Positions 54,322-64,000 of a DNA stretch of 64,000 nt are shown one piece after another. The position numbers and the translations under genes are program-made. The notes beneath the pieces are model-generated. The model saw nothing but the letters and a program-made list of their open reading frames with translations, ran no database searches and was not told the DNA's origin. How positions within the stretch are numbered: the first letter of the stretch is position 1; every line of letters begins with the position of its first letter. This stretch comes from Botryosphaeria dothidea (taxonomy: Eukaryota > Ascomycota > Dothideomycetes > Botryosphaeriales > Botryosphaeriaceae), in contig WWBZ02000033.1 of assembly GCA_011503125.2 (NCBI GenBank), forward strand, positions 1,798,001 to 1,862,000, in the 5' to 3' direction.

Positions 54322-54904
54322 GGAACCGAGCGGAGACTACAGGTGGACAAAAGGTTAAGCGGTTTAGCCCGGCCGGAGCCGAGCCTGCACACACCAGATG
54401 AGCACTGCACCACCCGCCCCGAGGGCGAGCGAGGCACAAGCGGTCACCTGGTGTGGGCATTACAGACCACAGGACCTAGTCCCGTGCCGGACAACCCTCT
54501 CCCTGCCAATAGGCAGGCCCTCAATTCGACAGCCAGTCGACAAGCTCATAGGAGCCAATTAACTGAGGGATGTCGCCACCCCAAGGCACGTATCACCGCA
54601 CCTGCTGTCGGTCAGCCAAGTTTCCAACTACACCATGTAGCCGTTTAATGGTTCAGGGTTCGCTTTTTCAACCTATATACCCACACCCACTAAAAACGCG
54701 ACCGACAAGCAAGGCAAACAGGGCAAGTAGGGCAAGCAGGGCAAGCAGGACAAGCAAGGAAAACAGGGCAAGCAGGGCAAGCAGGGCAGGCAGGGCAGGA
54801 AGGGTCAAAAAAAAAAAAAAAACAGGGAAAGGTCAAAAAGCAACAGTCCCCACCCGGATTCGAACCCGTAACCTCTCGAACCGGGAGGAGGAGGGGGGGG
54901 GTGA
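54322..54904 (+). other. Chromovirus 3' untranslated region with tandem repeat and polypurine tract
   Basis: Contains a 9-bp tandem repeat (GGGCAAGCA and variants, about 54,715-54,805) and a 15-A run. A short stretch at 54,852-54,866 (CCGGATTCGAACCCG) resembles an inverted tRNA T-arm. The purine tract GGGAGGAGGAGGGGGGGGGTGA (54,883-54,904), quoted here in full at 22 bases only as a position guide, touches the 3' LTR. No gene seen. Confidence 0.75.
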
Positions 54905-55088
54905 TGTTAGAGTCTGAAGCCTCAGGATCAAGCCTCAGAGGATCATCGGCAGATCACGTGACGCCAAGCCTTTCTTGTATATAACTTTCCTCTTTCTTCT
55001 ACGACTTCTTCTCTTTCTCCTTAAGTCTAGCTTAACGTACTTAGCGCAATAAACCTTTCAGCGATCATCCTAAGGTTAAGCCCTAACA
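54905..55088 (+). repeat. Chromovirus 3' LTR
   Basis: 184 bp. Differences from the 5' LTR: AGCGCAATA against AGCGTAATA, and three G/A changes in the last 25 bases (CCTAAGGTTAAGCCCTAACA). Followed by CTCCT. Confidence 0.94.
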
Positions 55089-56928
55089 CTCCTAGCTTTC
55101 TAATAATAAGTAGAGATACGGTATAGTCCGAAGAGCTAGGGCGAATAAACCCTTTTTCGAGATATTCGTTAATATACTTCTTAACCGCTTCGTTTTCCTA
55201 TTAAGATATTAGGCGGTAGCTTTTTATATAAGGAGGTTTATAGTTAGGTTTAAGCTTAATTTTATAGTCTTCTTTCTAGTAAGGAGGAAGTATATCCGCT
55301 TCTATCTTATTCTAGAGTTCTTTAATCTAGTAGTATTTCTTTAGTAGCCGGGCAAGACGTTCTTCTCTCCTATATATCTTCTTTCTATCTATAAACTTCT
55401 AGAAATTATCTTCTCTAGTTATAGCTACGCTAGTATTTATAGTAGGTTCCGCGGGTATATAGTAGTATCCTTTATATCTAGGAAGTAATACTAGATAAAA
55501 GAGTAGGGATATAGAATATAGTTAAATATCTAGTTAAGATTTCTCTATCTTTTATTTAGATCGGCATCTAATAGCGTATTTAGTATAAGGTTTTATAGTA
55601 AGATAGCTAGCCTTAAAGCACTAAGGCTTATAAAACTTAACTAACCGCTTATCCTAGTCGATATACGGGTTATAAGTACGTAACTATCCGTCTCTAAGAA
55701 TTAGTAGATAGTCTCCTAGATTAGTAATATAGTAGAGAAGTTATTCTTTATAAGAACTAATATTAATATCGACTAGAGAGGCGTAGGTAATATATTAAGA
55801 GAATATTCTATCTTCTAAAGTTATAGTAATCCGTTTAATAAGAGGGATCTTTATTATCTTATATACGCGAATAAAGAAGGCATCGATAAGCTTAGCTTAG
55901 CTTCTATTATCGATAAGAGAATATATATTACTACTAGCTACTATAGTATATATAATAAAGTAGGTTCCCTTAATTTTACACGCGCGATTATCTACTACGA
56001 AGTTTAATACCTTTATCTCTTTCTAACTACGACTAGCTAGCTACTCGCCTAGTTTCTTCTACTTATATAGTTCTAGGAGGCGACTTACTCCTAGGACTAG
56101 AAGTTTTCCGACTCGCTATTAGAGTCGAGTTCCTTAATACTCTAAATATACGTAAATCTAGCGCGGTTATTATTAGGATAGTAGGTATTAGATATAAAGT
56201 AGCCTAAGCCTCTATAGCTACGGTAGCGTCTCTACCTCGTTATTACGAGGCGTTTCTCGTCTAATAGCTTTAAGGGTTTTAGCTTAGGCTTATACTATAG
56301 TTTAACCTAGTCTCTTAGTTTAGTAGTAGTAGATATACGGCCCTATTAGCTATCTTAGTTTATATTACCGCTTCTAGTCCTACTCTAGCGGCTAAGATTA
56401 CCTTAAGTAGGTTCCTAGTTATAAATAGGCTTAGTACGATCTCTTTTAGGATTATTACTATTATTTATCCTTTTATTAGAACGGATATTTATAGACTTAA
56501 TCTCTTAACGACGATATTCGGCCTTACGAAGAGTTTCGAGTAGCTATTCGAGAGAGATAAAGATAAGAGTAACTACTAAGAGGGCTAAGCTAATAGAAAT
56601 ACTATTCTATATTTTATCGATCTTCTCTTCTTTAGTAGAATTAGTAAGAGACTAGAGTATATATAGGCGGGCGTAGTAGAAGTCTACTATCTCTTTCTCG
56701 CTTTATTTAGTAAGGATAAGATTATTAGTAGCTTTTTTCTTTACGATATCTATTCTATATATCTTTCCTAGCTTTTCTAAGAAATCTAGGGCTATCCGGT
56801 AGCTATTAATATACGGACGTATTATAGCGGCGATTAAATTAGTAAGACGAGAGTAGATATAGCGAATTATTAGCTTCTAATTTTCTTAGAAGAAGTTCTC
56901 TTCGACTTTAAGCTTAAAGATTATATTA
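55089..56928 (-). mobile_element. Gypsy-E relic, protease to start-of-RT part
   Basis: Inverse complement of Gypsy-D from about 40,560 to 42,390 (for example GAGATATTCGTTAATATACT against AGTATATTAACGAATATCTC). Heavily RIPped, no usable frame. Ends at the 15-bp duplication that borders LINE-C. Confidence 0.85.
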
Positions 56929-57165
56929 ATAGATAGATAAATTCATTTCTTCCCGATATAGCTCCCTTACGGGTCCATGCGGGGCTGGCTATCTATAGTT
57001 ATTTTACACGAGGGGGAAAACCTTTTCGCCTGGCAAAAACCCCTCCTCTCTCTCTGGGCATGCTATCCTATACTAGTTCTTGTTTTTCCTTCTTACTAGT
57101 AGCGGCTGCTATGGCAGCCCTACATTCACCTACTAGACCTATCCCTTCAGTCCTTATCCTCGTAG

Positions 57166-60100
57166 TTATCCGGATCCTGGTGGTCCTGGTGGTCCTCCTG
57201 GTTCCTCTTCCTGGTTGTCCTCCTGGATTAGTTCCCTTGCCAGGCTGAATTGCTTGAGCAGCCCTAGGCGTAAGAACCAGTCTGTTGCTGCTTTGATTCC
57301 CTTCTTCGTTGAGAGGAGGGAATAGTAGTCCGTAGTCCCTGCCCTTTGGAGCATCTGTGCCCTGCCCTGTTGGAAGTGGGGGCAGAAGAGGAGGATGTGC
57401 TTTGGGGTTTGTCTATGCCAGCCGCATGGACAGGCAGGGCTAGGGTGTCCTGGCACCTTGCGCCTAGAGAGGAAGTCCTCCAGTCCAATATGCTCAGTAC
57501 GCAGTAGAGTGGCGAGTGTGCTCTGTGGCTTAGACAGTTCGCTGTGAATTTGTCGAATCTTTGGGTTCCACTGTGTGCTTTGGGCTACTGGCTTATCTTG
57601 CCTTCCTTGGCTGGTAAACTTTGTCCATCTCTTCTTCCACTTGTTCCTATATGCTATGCGTAGTCTTGTTCGCTCCGGAAGACTCTGGTAGGTAGGGGGG
57701 TAGTAGTTAAGGAGGGCTGTTGCTCTTTCTCTAAGCAGAGTTCTTCTGGCTGGGCCGGCTGTGCCTCTGGTGCCTAGTGTGGCCCGGGCTATCTCTTTAA
57801 TGCTCTGGCAAGTGTCCTCTACCACCATTGCCACTGGGCCATCCCTAGATCTAATAGTCTGGGCCAGCGCCAGTTCGTCCAGGTAGAGTGAGAGTGGGGA
57901 AATCCCCGTCTCGTGCTCTAAAGTTTGTGTGCTGGTTGACTTGTATGCCCCTGAGATGGTGCGTAGGCACTGGTTTTGGATCTTCTGCAGTGGCTGGGTG
58001 GCTGTCTTTCTCCACCCTGGGGTTCCCTCTGGGACGTGCTATACCCCACAGCCGTAGGTCATGACTGGTCTCACTACAGCTATATAGATATGGCGGGCTT
58101 TAGTAAATAAAGCTCCCCAGGTGGATGCTGCGAGTCTAGAGAGAGATGTGCACTGTTTGATTGCCTTGGCTCCTGTTTCCCTGATGTGGGGTCCCTATCT
58201 AAGCTTGTTGTCTACGTGGACTCCTAGAATCTTAATTGTAGGCTCTGGGCATCCAGCAAATCTAGGGATACGGATCTCTGCTGCTATATTGAATCTTCTT
58301 GGTTTTCTTGTAAAATGAATGAGGTGATACTTGTCAGGCGAGAAAGCTGACCCGTGGGTAGCTGCCTAGCGCTCGCAAATTTGATGTACGCCCTCTAGTG
58401 TCCTACAGTTTTGTTCTGTAGATCTACTAAAGGTTAGAATATTGGTATTATCGACGAATCCAAGGGGGAAGGTATTGCCCCTGCGTAGCTGTGTAAGTAG
58501 GTTAGAGGCAAAGAATAGGTAGAGGATCGGAGATAGTGAGGATCCCTGGGGAATCCCGGTTGAGGTCTGGATTGGTGGACTGGTAAAGTCTCCGAAGGAT
58601 AGCTGAGTGGTACGGTCCTGTAGAAAGGATCGAGTGAATCTTTCTACCCATTCTAGGAGTTTTGCCATCCTTATATTGTAGAGAAGCCTTCTATGAGATA
58701 CGTGGTCATATGCTCCCGAGATATCCAGGCTGAGGACTGAAGCCACCAGCCCTGGATCTTGTGCCCAGACAGTATGGATCTGTTCTGTGAGCAGGTCGAG
58801 AGCTGCTACTGCGGACCTGTTTCTCCTAGCTCCCATCTGTGTATTAGGGAGCAGGCCGTATGCTTTAGTAGCCTGGGAGATTCTATCTGCTATAATCCTC
58901 TCAAGTAGCTTCCCTAGCGTATTAAGTAGGGCAATCGGCCTAAATGATTTGGCTTTGGTATAGTTATCCCTCTGTGGTTTCCTTAGGACTACGGTAATGG
59001 AGCTTTTGAACTGCCTAGGGTGGTATGTAAGTGCGAGGCATCCCTGGAAGAGCCTAGTGAGTGGTCCGCTTAGTGTCTGAGCGCACTGCTTTAGGAACCT
59101 ATTGATAATCTTATCTGGGCCTGGTGCCTTATCTGGGGGGAGCTTCTTGATGGTATGGAGGACCTGCTCTTTAGTAAGGTCTTGAGGGATCTCCACTGGC
59201 TCTGGGTATATACACCCATCTAGATCTGAGAGGTCGGTGGCCCTGGGAGGGGGGAAGAACTGGTTGGTAAGGATTTCTGCCTTGGCCGGATTGTCGTAGC
59301 GCAGTTGTCTATCTGCTCCCTGGAGGGGTGGGAACTGAGGTGGGGCTGGAGGCTCTAGTGCCCTTGTTCTTGCCTACTTTGAGAGCTTCCAGAGTGCAGA
59401 TGGGTCTGAGGTGATCTCAGCTACTGTTCTGCGCCATACTTTTGTTCTATCCCTTCTGATCTGCCTCTTCTTGCTATTAGCAATAGTTTGGTATACCACC
59501 TAGTCCTCCTCCCTCCCTGTGGCTGTCTATTTCCTTCTAGCTGCTCTCGCCTGGTGCACTAGGTCCGAACACTCCTTTGTCCATTGTATGGAGGCCCAGG
59601 GCGAGGGTCTCGCTACTGGGATGGTTTCCTGGATTGTTCTTTGGATGACCTCCTGGAGTAGTTCTGTAAAGTGGTCTAGGTCTGCTTTCGTATTAAGAGG
59701 GGCTGCTCTAAGGTATTCGAGCTTTGTTTGGAGCACCTGATTGGTTCTATTCTAGTCTGCTTTTTTCCACTGGGGCCTTGGAGGACGTGGTTCTGTAGGG
59801 GTAGGGGAGATATCAAGCATGGTGAGGATAGGTAGGTGGTCTGAGGAGGATTCGAGCTCCTGACTAACTCTATAGCTAAGGATCCTCTTCTCTAGCCACC
59901 GTGTGGTAAAGATAAGGTCTAGGGTACTCTCGCTACTACCCTCTCTCCTAGTAATAGTACCTCTTAGAAGGGCTAGGTTAAGGCTAGCTGTCGTAGCTAT
60001 TTTAATAAGGTCGTCTGTAAGAGTATGGTGTGTAGGGGAGGTAATGCCTCCCTAGGTAGGATGGTGAAGGTTAAAGTCCCCTAGTAGGACATGCTCCCCT

Positions 60101-60501
60101 GGTTTTCTAAGGGCTTCTGGGAGAAGCGCTAAGGTTTCTAGAGCCGTACTAGTGTGGGAGGCTGGTGGGGGGTTATAGCAGTTATAGATGTGGATTGTAT
60201 GTGTCCTAGTAATAAGGGATAGTGTGATGAGATCTGGTGAATGGACTGTTGCTTGCCAGGAGTCGGGGCTAATGGCCTTGCTTATAAAGAAGTAGGTTCT
60301 TGCCACTCCCTCCTGGGGAAAAACTGTGTGGTAGGCAGGGTGTCTTGCTGTTGTCTTGACCCTCGGGTTCCTCCAAGGTTCCTGGATAGCTAGGATATGG
60401 TGGATCTTTAGGTCCACTTCCTTAAAGAGCGGGAGTATTACCCTATCCTTATTCTTGTGGACGTTATACTGTACGATAGAGAGAGAGCCTATGTCTAACA
60501 T
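57166..60501 (-). pseudogene. LINE-C ORF2 (endonuclease and reverse transcriptase)
   Basis: 1,112 codons in one frame from ATG 60,501 to 57,166. The endonuclease part MLDIGSLSIVQYNVHKNKDR to LLGDFNLHHPT (60,501-60,055) is uninterrupted, where LINE-B has stops. The RT block 59,196-58,366 is open over 276 codons but its catalytic motif reads FVDNTN instead of FVDDTN, one G-to-A change. The C-terminal block 57,834-57,166 with CPCGWHRQTPKHILLFC is open. A few nonsense codons separate these blocks. Non-functional, but better preserved than LINE-B. Confidence 0.88.
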
Positions 60502-62054
60502 TGACTTCCTTCCATCTCTAGGTCCGGCTGCGAGGGGGCTAGTGGTGTGGGCTGTGAGGAGGGAGTTCCCGCGGGCTCCTCTAAGGCGTGTTGTGAGCTG
60601 TTAAGTCCAGTGAACCTCATTTGGTTAGGAGGCGGGGGGCGGCTTAAGTCTCTTGGCCTGCCTGGTCCCCTCTTGACCGGCTCCTCCTCCCTGATCCTCT
60701 TCCTTGGTCCGACCGTCAGCCAGTTAGTTTGGGGCTGTGTCTTGGTTATTAGGGGTCCTTCCCGGTGCCTTTCTGGTGCTACTAGGCGGGCCTGGGCGGC
60801 CTTGGCATGGCAGGCTCTGCGTGTTGGGCAGACGTTGCTCCAGGCTGTGTGCCTTTGGGAGCAGTTTGCGCACTGCGTGCTTTCCTTAGGGCAGTCCCTA
60901 GTATTATGTGCCTTGCCGCACTGTCCACACTTTTCCTCCTTTTTATAGTGGTTGGTAATATAACCGTAGGCCTGGCACTTAAAACACTGGGTTACTATAA
61001 AGGCTGCATTATAGTACTGCGCTATATGGATAGCAAAGTTAATAACAAGCCCCTTATTAATAATCTGGTTGGCGGTTTCGGGGTTTATAGTACTAAGGAT
61101 GATGGCTGAGTGAGTTTTCCCCTCTGGGAGCTTCCTCTTTAGCTAGGCCAGCTTGCTAATACGTAGTCCTGGGTGTAGAGATAGGTTCTGCTCCTGGATG
61201 GTTTGGATGGCTTGGGGGTCTGTGGTATCGATTCCTTCTCGAGGGACGTTATGTACTAGCACTAAGTATAGCTGCTAGTTAGGCCTGACTTCTTTTCCTA
61301 GTCCTATAGTCTATTCCTGGTCCTGGAGAAGGGCTGTTCTAGTTGCTTCATCCGGTATAAAGATCCTAACGTCTCTACTAGGGAGCTTCTTGGCAGTAAG
61401 TACTTTCTTGCACGCCCAGCTTTTTCCTGCCTAGATCTTTCTAATAATTGCCTCATTTGAGAGCTTGGCTATTTCTTATCTATTTGCTATCTCTGGGAAG
61501 TGGAGGGTAAGTTTAGTGGTGGCTGGGGGGGTAGGGGGCTTCGGGGCTGCTTGGGCTGCAATTTGTGCCCAGCTGCGAGTGTTGGGTGTGGGTGTAGAGG
61601 TAGCCTGGATACGGTTGACTGTCTTTTAGACCTGTTGGACCTCTTTGAGGATGTCCTTAAGGCCTGGCTCCTTGGTGGCTGCCTCCTGGCAGATAGTAAT
61701 ATGATCCTGGAAGATTGTCTTGGTAATGTCGAGAAAATTTTTTACCTGGCTGGAGAGGACTAAAGGGAGGCTAGCGGATGTTTGTAGGGCTTGGAGGAGG
61801 GTGTCTGCTGTTTTTGAGGCTCTCTTAACGTATTCTACGCTGTACTGGGTGCTCTGCGGTTTCTTGGGGGTGTATTGGGGCTGGGTAGGGGTAGTTACTG
61901 GGGGAGGCTATTCGCCTCTTCCTGTGTCCTCTATATTAACCACTTCGCGGCTGCAGTTGTCTTGAGTACTGTTTTGGGACTCGCGAAGCCTAGGATAGTC
62001 CCTAGGGCCCTCTCCCGGCGCCGTAGCTTGGGGTCGATTTTTTGGTGTGGTCAT
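60495..62054 (-). pseudogene. LINE-C ORF1
   Basis: 520 codons, exactly the length of LINE-B ORF1, from ATG 62,054 to TAG 60,495, overlapping ORF2 as ATGTTAG. Zinc-knuckle region near 60,880-60,990. The third Cys-rich block, broken by stops in LINE-B, is read through here. Several stops in the N-terminal half (for example near 61,908 and 61,628). Confidence 0.84.
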
Positions 62055-62058
62055 GTTT

Positions 62059-63415
62059 TTAAAGATTATATTATCCTTAAAGTTAACGAAAGTATAGATA
62101 TTAGTAGAGATAAGCTTATTAATATCTTCTATAAGTATCTTACGTAAGCTCTAATAAGGGAGGGTTCGCTATAAGATAGTAGTTCTCTTCCTTAGTTAAC
62201 GTTTCTAGTTAAGGCTATAAATATTAGTACTAGAGAGGGTACCCGTATAAGGGTTAGTAATATCCTTAGTTAGAAGGTTATTTTCTTAAATAAGCCGGCT
62301 AATCTTATCGTTACTTTCTTTAATAACTCTATTAGATCTAGCGATTATCTTCTTATAAATCTACTTAAGTTTCTTATACTTATTCTAAAAAGAAGCGTAG
62401 GCTATATACTCTTTACTAGCGGCTATTTAAGTAACTTAGAGGACGTAGTAGAACTTAGTACGCTAGTTTACTATTACTATAGTATATTAGTTATAGAAGA
62501 TATATTCGTTAGGCTAGCGAATAGAGTCGAGTCCGTAGTTACTTAGTATTCCGGGGTTAATAGTAAGGTTAAGATCCGTAGCTAATAAATATATAAGTTC
62601 TTCGGATTCTAGGTTTCTACGTAAGATAGTACGACGTAAGGTAAGACCGGTAGCTTAACTTTACTAGTCTAAGGTATTAGAAAAGCCCTAAAATAGAATA
62701 GCGCTACTTATAAACTCGTTAAGGTTCTAGCTAGGTCCCCTAACTATATTACTAAATAATTCTTCTTTATTATCGCTTAGGTAAATAGAAGTAGTACTAG
62801 CGATACTACTAGTACGGCTACGGGTATAGCTTATAGAAAATAGGCTTTATTATGCTATAATCTTTACTAATTATTCTAGTTTTAGAGTAGTTTAATCTAC
62901 GTTATAGGTAAAACTCTAAAGAGATTAGTACGGGATTAACGAGGATCTTCGTATCTTATTTAAGAAGATAGATTTTCTATAATTATACTATTATTTCTCT
63001 AATAGTATAGATTTCTTTAATATTTCTAGGTTACTTATCGTAGAGTATCGATATTATTAAGTTCTAGTTATAGATTATTAGTATTATCGGATTCTAGTTA
63101 TAGATTATCGAGTTTAGGTTCTAGTTAATAGTACGGGTATCGGGTTATCGAGTTTAGGTTCCTTATTAGTAGTATATAGATTATATAAGGTAGTAAAGCC
63201 GAAATAATAGTATTACTTTTAACTAAAAATCTATATATAAGAAGAAAGAAAAGAGAGTCTAGAAAGAGAGGGCGAAGAGTAAATATACCTAGTCGCTTAG
63301 CGCTAAGCCCGTGCCCTAGTACCTAACTAAGTTATTCTTAGTATAGCTAGGGCCTCTAGTTACTATTAAGTATCTATTTAGTTACCTAGAGTAGTAGCGC
63401 TTAAAAGGCCTAATA
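62059..63415 (-). mobile_element. Gypsy-E relic, LTR and gag part
   Basis: Inverse complement of Gypsy-D 39,216 to about 40,560, ending TAATA at 63,411-63,415 (a RIPped CA/TG end). Fully RIPped. It is inserted into a LINE relic that resumes at 63,416. Confidence 0.83.
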
Positions 63416-64000
63416 AATTAAAGCTTAAATATCTTAAAGTAGCCCCTCTTAATACTAAAGTAGATCTAAATTACTTTATTATACTACTCTAGAAGGCTAT
63501 CTAAAAAATAATCTAGAAAACTATTCTAGTAGCGAGATCCTCGCTCTAGGCCTCTATATAATAAATAAAAAAGTATTCGGATTTAGTATACTAGGCTAGA
63601 GTAGCTAGAAGGAAGTAAATAGCTATAGAGAGGGAGGAGGACTAGATAGTTTACTAAACTATTACTAATAGTAAGAAGAGATAGATTAGAAGAGATAGAA
63701 TAAAAGTATAGCGTAGAATAGTAGCTAAGATTATCTTAGACCTATCTATACTCTAGAAGCTCTTAAAGTAAATAAGAATAAAAGTATAAGAACTACTAGC
63801 CCTATTCTAGTTTCTACTCCTCTAAAGAGTAGATAGATAACTATACTACGATAATCCGGCTAAGATAGAAATTCTTATTAACTAGTTCTTTCCCTCTTCT
63901 AGGGCTACCGACCTCTTAGACCTAGATAGGTATATATATCTAGAGCTAGTAGAGATTCTCTAAGGCGTTACTAAAGAGTAGGTCCTCTATACTATTAAAA
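63416..64000 (+). mobile_element. RIPped LINE relic of the LINE-B family, runs off the right edge
   Basis: Matches LINE-B ORF2 from about 44,811 to 45,395 (AATTAAAGCTTAAATATCTT against AATTAAAGCTCGAACACCTT), with almost all CA/TG converted to TA. Non-functional. Confidence 0.85.

Larger units (their letters stand above)
49077..55088 (+). mobile_element. Chromovirus (Ty3/gypsy with chromodomain), nearly intact
   Basis: 6,012 bp with 184-bp LTRs (TGTTAGAG..CCCTRACA) and 5-bp target duplication CTCCT (49,072-49,076 and 55,089-55,093). The LTRs differ at four positions, all transitions. Gag and Pol frames are uninterrupted. Primer site, polypurine tract and LTR TATA box are present, so this is the one element in the window that could still move. 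It is inserted within the RT of the Gypsy-E relic. Confidence 0.95.
56929..62058 (-). mobile_element. LINE-C: second lightly mutated copy of the LINE-B family
   Basis: Clean insertion into Gypsy-E with a 15-bp target duplication TTAAAGATTATATTA (56,914-56,928 and 62,059-62,073). The 3' tail (TCTA)n is at the left end. The 5' end is four bases before the ORF1 ATG, the same place as LINE-B to within two bases. Gypsy-E reads continuously across it. Confidence 0.93.

Noticed and set aside
54844..54900. Possible tRNA gene on the minus strand
   Set aside because: Only a T-loop-like motif is present; the T-stem does not pair fully and no anticodon or D arm is found.

Overview
This window is filamentous ascomycete DNA (Pezizomycotina). 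The genes have short 49-275 nt introns with GT..AG ends and CTAAC/CTGAC branch sites. The proteins are typical of the group (Zn2Cys6 factor, fungal SCAP, HEI10-type RING protein), and the repeats carry repeat-induced point mutation (RIP): C-to-T changes at CpA that leave only nonsense codons and no frameshifts. A Dothideomycete is my best guess from the style of the proteins, but that is inference.

Bases 1 to about 20,520 are ordinary gene-bearing DNA. In order they hold a BED-type plus Zn2Cys6 transcription factor (-, C-terminus off the left edge), the sterol sensor SCAP (-), the Rpl4 assembly chaperone Acl4 (-), the RWD protein Gir2 (+), a small secreted cysteine-rich protein (+), a decayed coding stretch (+), a TTC1-like TPR protein (-), an XAP5-family nuclear protein (-) and a CCNB1IP1/HEI10-like RING protein (+). 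Two intergenic stretches (Acl4/Gir2 and XAP5/HEI10) are divergent promoters. The housekeeping genes are not functionally clustered.

From about 20,521 to the right edge there is only nested transposon sequence. A RIP-degraded LINE with an RNase H domain (LINE-A, -) is split by copia-1 (21,031-26,467, target duplication ATAGG), by copia-2 (27,016-34,209, AATAT), which itself holds a pogo/Fot-type DNA transposon (27,310-29,142, TA), and by a solo gypsy LTR (34,377-34,560, CTTAG). From 34.6 to 42.5 kb lies very strongly RIPped DNA almost free of CA/TG: a LINE relic and then a gypsy relic, both +.

The right third holds two well-preserved copies of one non-LTR element in opposite orientation (LINE-B + 42,479-47,620; LINE-C - 56,929-62,058) and one nearly intact chromodomain-bearing gypsy element (49,077-55,088, target duplication CTCCT). 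LINE-C and the gypsy element are inserted into a second, minus-strand RIPped gypsy relic. Young elements inside old RIPped ones give a clear relative chronology.

The most notable sequence-level observations are: (i) both copia elements have a primer-binding site matching the anticodon arm of initiator tRNA-Met (half-tRNA priming, as in Drosophila copia); (ii) the chromovirus has no tRNA-type primer site but has a site complementary to a motif in its own LTR (Tf1-type self-priming); (iii) the LINE joins ORF1 and ORF2 through an ATGTTAG overlap in both copies. I found no CRISPR array, rRNA, convincing tRNA or prokaryote-type system.
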